Source: Zoogloea sp. (GTDB taxonomy: Bacteria > Pseudomonadota > Gammaproteobacteria > Burkholderiales > Rhodocyclaceae). Taken from it: a DNA stretch of 64,000 bases. The notes below the pieces were generated by a model, which did no database searches, was not told where the DNA came from, and saw only the letters and a program-made list of their open reading frames with translations. The translations under genes and the position numbers were made by a program. Positions 60,397-64,000 of the stretch are shown piece after piece; positions within the stretch are counted from its first letter, which is position 1; each line of letters starts with the position of its first letter. The stretch is taken from positions 1 through 64,000 of the forward strand of contig NZ_JAKLLN010000015.1 of assembly GCF_023150065.1 (NCBI RefSeq), in the 5' to 3' direction.

Positions 60397-63300
60397 TCAG
60401 GCCACCACCACCCGGCTCTGCCCGCCGGCCAGCCGGCGAACCTCCACCCGGGTGCCGATGCGCTCGGTCATCTCCTGCACGTGGGAGATCACCCCCACCT
60501 TGCGGCCCTGGGCCTGCAGGCTGTCCAGGGCCTCCATGGCGACGCGCAGGGAGTCGGCATCCAGGCTGCCAAAGCCCTCGTCGATGAACAGCGATTCGAC
60601 CCGCACCCGGTGGGACGAGAGGGACGCCAACCCGAGGGCCAGGGCCAGGGACACCAGGAAGGACTCGCCCCCCGACAGGGAATGCACCGAGCGCAGCTCG
60701 TCGCCCATGTCCTGGTCGAGCACCAGCAGGCCCAGGCTGTCGGCGATGCGCTGCAGGCGGTAGCGGCGGGACAGGCTCTCCAGGTGGCGGTTGGCGTAGC
60801 CGAGGAGGATGTCCAGGGTGAGCTGCTGGGCGAAGTTGCGGAATTTCTTGCCGTCGGCCGAACCGATGAGCTCGCCCAGCCGGGCCCACAGGTCGGTGCG
60901 CGCCTGCTGGCGGGCCAGGTCGGCCTGCAGGCTGCCGCTGCGTGCACGGCGCTCGTCATCGCGGGCCAGTTCGAGCTTGATGCCGGTGTGGGCCTCGCGG
61001 GCCTCGGCCAGTTCGGCGGCCAGCTGGGTGCGGCGGGCATCGAGTGCGTCGACGCCCTCCTCGCCCGGCGCGGTGGCCTGGTGCGCCGCCAGGCTGGTTT
61101 CGTTCTCGCGCAGCACGGCGGCGGCCGTGTCGACGCCGGTATCGAGGGCCTGCAGGGCCTGACGTTCGGCCGCCAGCCAGTCGGAGCCGTGAGCCAGCGC
61201 GGCGCGCAGGGCGGGCAGGTCCAGGGGGATGCCATCGGCACGGGCGTTGAACGCCTCCATCCACTGATCCAGCGCCTGCACCGCCTGCTGATGTTCCTGC
61301 TGCAGCCGTGTTGCCTGATTGCGGGACTGGGCCAGGGCTTCGTCCTGGCGGGCGCGCTGGCCCTCGGCGGCCTGGGCCGCTTCCTGGCTGCGCCGCAGGG
61401 CTTCCGCGGCCTGGGTTACCGCGTCATTGAGGGCGGCCTCCACGTCCTGCACCGACCGGCCCGCAAACAGGTCGGCACGCTCGGCCTGCATGCGGGCCAG
61501 CGCCTCGGCGTGGGTGTCGAACTCCTGCTGGCGGGTGGCGAGCTGGCCAGCCGCGGTGTTGAGGGCCTCGGTGGCGGCCAGCTGCTCGGCGTCGAGGGCC
61601 AGCAGGCGGCGCTCGGATTCCTGCTGCCGGGCCTGCGCGGCTGCCCACTCCTGGGCGGCCGCGCGGGTGCGCAGGCCAAAATCGGCCGGGTCGGCCTGCC
61701 AGCGGCTGCGCCAGTCGTCACCGGCCGGAAAGGCGGCATCCAGGTCATCCAGGCTGCGGGCGAGGGTGCGCCGGGCCTCCTCCAGACGCTGCGCCAGGTT
61801 CTGCTGCGCCTGAACAGCCTGCTGGTGGGCCAGGGTGTGCTGGGTGAGGGCTGCGCGCGCTTCGGCCTCGGCGGCGCGGGCGGCCTCGAGGGCGCGCTGG
61901 GCCTTGTCCCGCTCGGCCAGCAGGGCGCGCTGGCGGGCGTCGGCCTGGTCGATGTCGGCCAGGGCGGCGTCCGCGTCGACCAGCCGGGCCTGCAGCCAGG
62001 CGGGTTGTGCTTCGGTAGCCAGGCCGGCCAGCTCGGGCAGGTCCGGCAGCAGCGCGGCAAGTTCCTGATTGGCCGCGTCCAGGTCGGTGCTCAGGCCGGT
62101 GAGACTTTGCGTCAGCCGCTCGAGCTGACTGCGGCTGCTTGCGGCATGGGCCTGGGCGGTGGCGAGCTGCTGGCTGAGCTGGGCGTGGGCCTGCCGCGCC
62201 TGGGTCAGGTTGGCCTCCAGGCCCTGCAGCATGGCCCGGGCCTGGGGGTCGTGGGCGGCGTAGGGGTGCTCGACGGCGCCGCACACCGGGCAGGGGCTGT
62301 CGGGGGTGAGCTGCTGGCGCAGGGCTTCGACGTTTTCACTGGCGGCGAGGCGGGCGATGGCCAGGGCACGCTCGGCGGCGTCGGCATCCCGGGCCAGCAG
62401 GGGCAGGCGGGCCTGCCCGTCGGCCAGCGTGGACTCGTACCCGGCCAGGGCCTTGCGGGCGGCGCTGTCTTCCTGCTGCTGGGTTTGCAGGCTGGCGCGC
62501 AGCCGGGCCTGATCGGCGGCTAGCTGGGCGGCGCGGGACAGGTGGTTGCGGCGGATCTGCAGGGCCTTGCGCTGGCCGGCCAGGGTGTCGGGGTCGAGGG
62601 CGGCGCACTGCTCGGCGAGGCTCTTGTGGGTATCGGCGGCTTTGGCGGCGGCCTCGACGGCGGTGCTCAGGTGCTGCCCGGCACGCGCCAGCTCATCCTT
62701 GAGGCGGGTTTCGCTGCGGGCAGCTTCATCCTTCTCGCCGGTAAGGGTCTGCTGGCTGCGCCACTGCCCGGCGGCCTGCGCCAGCAGGGTCTCCCAGCGT
62801 GCCCAGCCCTCGGCGAGGGGGCGCAGGCTGGCGTGGTCGGCGAGCCACCCGGCGGCGTTCTGCTGTGCCTGGCGCACGGCGGCGTGATCGGCGGCCACTC
62901 GCTGTTGCCTGGCCTGGGTCTGGTTGTGGGCCTGGGTGGCAGCATCCCGGGCCTGGCGGGCGGCGTGGTGCTGGGGCGTGAGCGTGCCAAGGCTGGCATC
63001 CAGCGCCCGGGCCTTGTTGAGCTGGGGTTGGGCGGCGCTGCGGGCCTGCTCGGCGCTGGCCTGGGCCTGGGTGGCGGCCTGGTGGCGGGCGGCACAGTCG
63101 GCGGCGGCGCGGAGGGCGGCGGCCAGGGCAGCCTCGGCGTTGGCAACGGCCTTGCCGGCGTCGAGGTGCTCGGCGCTGAGGCGGTCGAGGCTTGCGCACA
63201 GGGGCCGGGCGGGCTGCACGGCCTCGATGCGGCCCAGGGCAGCGCGCCGGGCCTCGGCGGTGCCCCGGGCCTGGCGGGCCGCCTCCAGCTGCTGCTGGCT

Positions 63301-64000
63301 GTCGGCCACGCGGCCGGCCAGACGGGCCCGCTCCTGATGCCAGCGCAGCTGGGCTTCCACGGCGGCCTGCTGCTGGCTGAGTGCATCCAGGCGGGCGGTC
63401 TGCCCGGCCAGCGCCGCCTCGCGGGCCTGGCGGGCGTCGACATCCAGGGGCACCTGATCGGCCAGTTGGGCCTGGAGCAGGCGCAGGGCTTCGCCTTCGG
63501 CCTTGGCCCGGAGGTAGGCCTGGCGGGAGATCTCGGCGTAGGCGGCGGTGCCGGTGAGGGTCTGCAGCAGCTCGGCGCGCTCGTCGTCCGAGGCCCGCAG
63601 GAAGGCGGCAAAGTCGTTCTGGGCCAGCAGTACGGCGCGGGTGAACTGCTCGAAGCTGAGGCCGATGCGCGCCTCGATGAGCTTGAGGGTTTCGGTCTTG
63701 CCGTTGCCGCTGAGCACCTGGCCGTCGTCGATCCGCGTGAGGCTCACTTCGGTGCTCTGCAGCTTCCCCTCGGCCTTGCTGCGGGCCCGGCGCACCGACC
63801 AGCGGGCCCGGTAGGCCACGCCGTCGCTCCCCACAAAATCCACCTCGGCAAAGCCCTCCCCCGCCCCCCGGCGCAGCAGGGTGCGCGGGTCGGCCGGGCC
63901 GACGCTGTGCTCGCCCACGTCGGGGATGATCCCGCTCCGGCTGGCCGCCCGCAGCAGACGCGGCGTGGCTTCGTAAAGGGCCACGCACAGGGCGTCGAGC
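60397..64000 (-). CDS. sbcC: SbcC exonuclease ATPase subunit (N-terminus beyond window)
   Basis: Partial: the frame is open through the right edge, where LDALCVALYEATPRLL, the segment that follows Walker A in SbcC, is found; the P-loop itself is outside. At least 1,200 residues are present. Long coiled coils flank the zinc hook CPVCG near 62285. The C-terminal half has LSGGESFLVSLALALGLASL (signature) and LFIDEGFGSLD (Walker B). With SbcD it cleaves hairpins and DNA ends; sbcD is presumably just upstream, beyond the window. Confidence 0.94.
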   Translation of the reverse strand, partial: LDALCVALYEATPRLLRAASRSGIIPDVGEHSVGPADPRTLLRRGAGEGFAEVDFVGSDGVAYRARWSVRRARSKAEGKLQSTEVSLTRIDDGQVLSGNGKTETLKLIEARIGLSFEQFTRAVLLAQNDFAAFLRASDDERAELLQTLTGTAAYAEISRQAYLRAKAEGEALRLLQAQLADQVPLDVDARQAREAALAGQTARLDALSQQQAAVEAQLRWHQERARLAGRVADSQQQLEAARQARGTAEARRAALGRIEAVQPARPLCASLDRLSAEHLDAGKAVANAEAALAAALRAAADCAARHQAATQAQASAEQARSAAQPQLNKARALDASLGTLTPQHHAARQARDAATQAHNQTQARQQRVAADHAAVRQAQQNAAGWLADHASLRPLAEGWARWETLLAQAAGQWRSQQTLTGEKDEAARSETRLKDELARAGQHLSTAVEAAAKAADTHKSLAEQCAALDPDTLAGQRKALQIRRNHLSRAAQLAADQARLRASLQTQQQEDSAARKALAGYESTLADGQARLPLLARDADAAERALAIARLAASENVEALRQQLTPDSPCPVCGAVEHPYAAHDPQARAMLQGLEANLTQARQAHAQLSQQLATAQAHAASSRSQLERLTQSLTGLSTDLDAANQELAALLPDLPELAGLATEAQPAWLQARLVDADAALADIDQADARQRALLAERDKAQRALEAARAAEAEARAALTQHTLAHQQAVQAQQNLAQRLEEARRTLARSLDDLDAAFPAGDDWRSRWQADPADFGLRTRAAAQEWAAAQARQQESERRLLALDAEQLAATEALNTAAGQLATRQQEFDTHAEALARMQAERADLFAGRSVQDVEAALNDAVTQAAEALRRSQEAAQAAEGQRARQDEALAQSRNQATRLQQEHQQAVQALDQWMEAFNARADGIPLDLPALRAALAHGSDWLAAERQALQALDTGVDTAAAVLRENETSLAAHQATAPGEEGVDALDARRTQLAAELAEAREAHTGIKLELARDDERRARSGSLQADLARQQARTDLWARLGELIGSADGKKFRNFAQQLTLDILLGYANRHLESLSRRYRLQRIADSLGLLVLDQDMGDELRSVHSLSGGESFLVSLALALGLASLSSHRVRVESLFIDEGFGSLDADSLRVAMEALDSLQAQGRKVGVISHVQEMTERIGTRVEVRRLAGGQSRVVVA

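Overview
The window is GC-rich (lower only in a few accessory patches), densely packed and entirely protein-coding in style. It has no rRNA, tRNA or CRISPR array that I can see. The gene set points to a Betaproteobacterium, most likely of the Rhodocyclales (Azoarcus/Thauera/Azospira-like): prfB with its programmed frameshift and lysS, an H-NS-type protein with a beta-type C-terminal domain, an EpsA-type LuxR regulator, a PEP-CTERM protein, PepSY/TonB iron-type uptake genes, and RecBCD together with SbcC. This placement is inference from gene content, not from a marker-gene comparison.

Layout. 0.1-3.4 kb (minus): TonB-dependent receptor followed by a PepSY membrane protein. 3.5-5.5 kb (plus): 2H phosphoesterase, periplasmic thioredoxin and CcdA-like membrane protein. 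5.5-8.8 kb: purT (minus) diverging from mutL (plus). 9-12.7 kb: GT39-type glycosyltransferase and two rRNA pseudouridine synthases, the second with a repetitive Arg/Pro/Asp/Gly extension. 12.8-14.6 kb: small Cys-rich exported protein and prfB. 14.6-21.9 kb: anchored YfiM-like protein, a three-gene SMC-kleisin-kite (MksFEB-like) operon and a GGEEF diguanylate cyclase, all lying between prfB and lysS, which are neighbours in many proteobacteria. 22-25.8 kb: lysS, an H-NS-like protein, then decayed genes (a nucleotidyltransferase remnant and a surE pseudogene ending at a palindromic repeat) and a dockerin-loop membrane protein.

25.8-37 kb (minus): a DEDDh exonuclease/GIY-YIG fusion, then a 12-gene translationally coupled type II secretion-like operon with PilMNOP-style inner-membrane parts, a lipoprotein secretin ending in a cohesin-like domain, four pseudopilins and a terminal EpsA/LuxR-like regulator. 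37.2-39.8 kb: a small accessory island between two imperfect direct repeats, holding a winged-helix/nucleotidyltransferase pair, an RHS remnant and a VapBC pair. 39.8-43.6 kb: a large exported nuclease (LTD + EEP + RTX) and a PEP-CTERM protein, both plausible clients of export machinery. 43.7-47.3 kb: a DUF47/PhoU-like protein coupled to a PPDK-like protein lacking the pyruvate/PEP barrel.

47.4-56.8 kb (minus): recC-recB-recD as an overlapping operon. 56.8-58.7 kb: a HipBA-like pair with repeated GGAAC boxes upstream. 58.7-60.4 kb: a PhnD-like sensor diguanylate cyclase. 60.4-64 kb: sbcC, cut by the right window edge.

The best candidates for something not well described are the SMC-kleisin-kite operon without a nuclease partner, the cohesin-tailed hybrid secretion system, and the DUF47/barrel-less PPDK pair.
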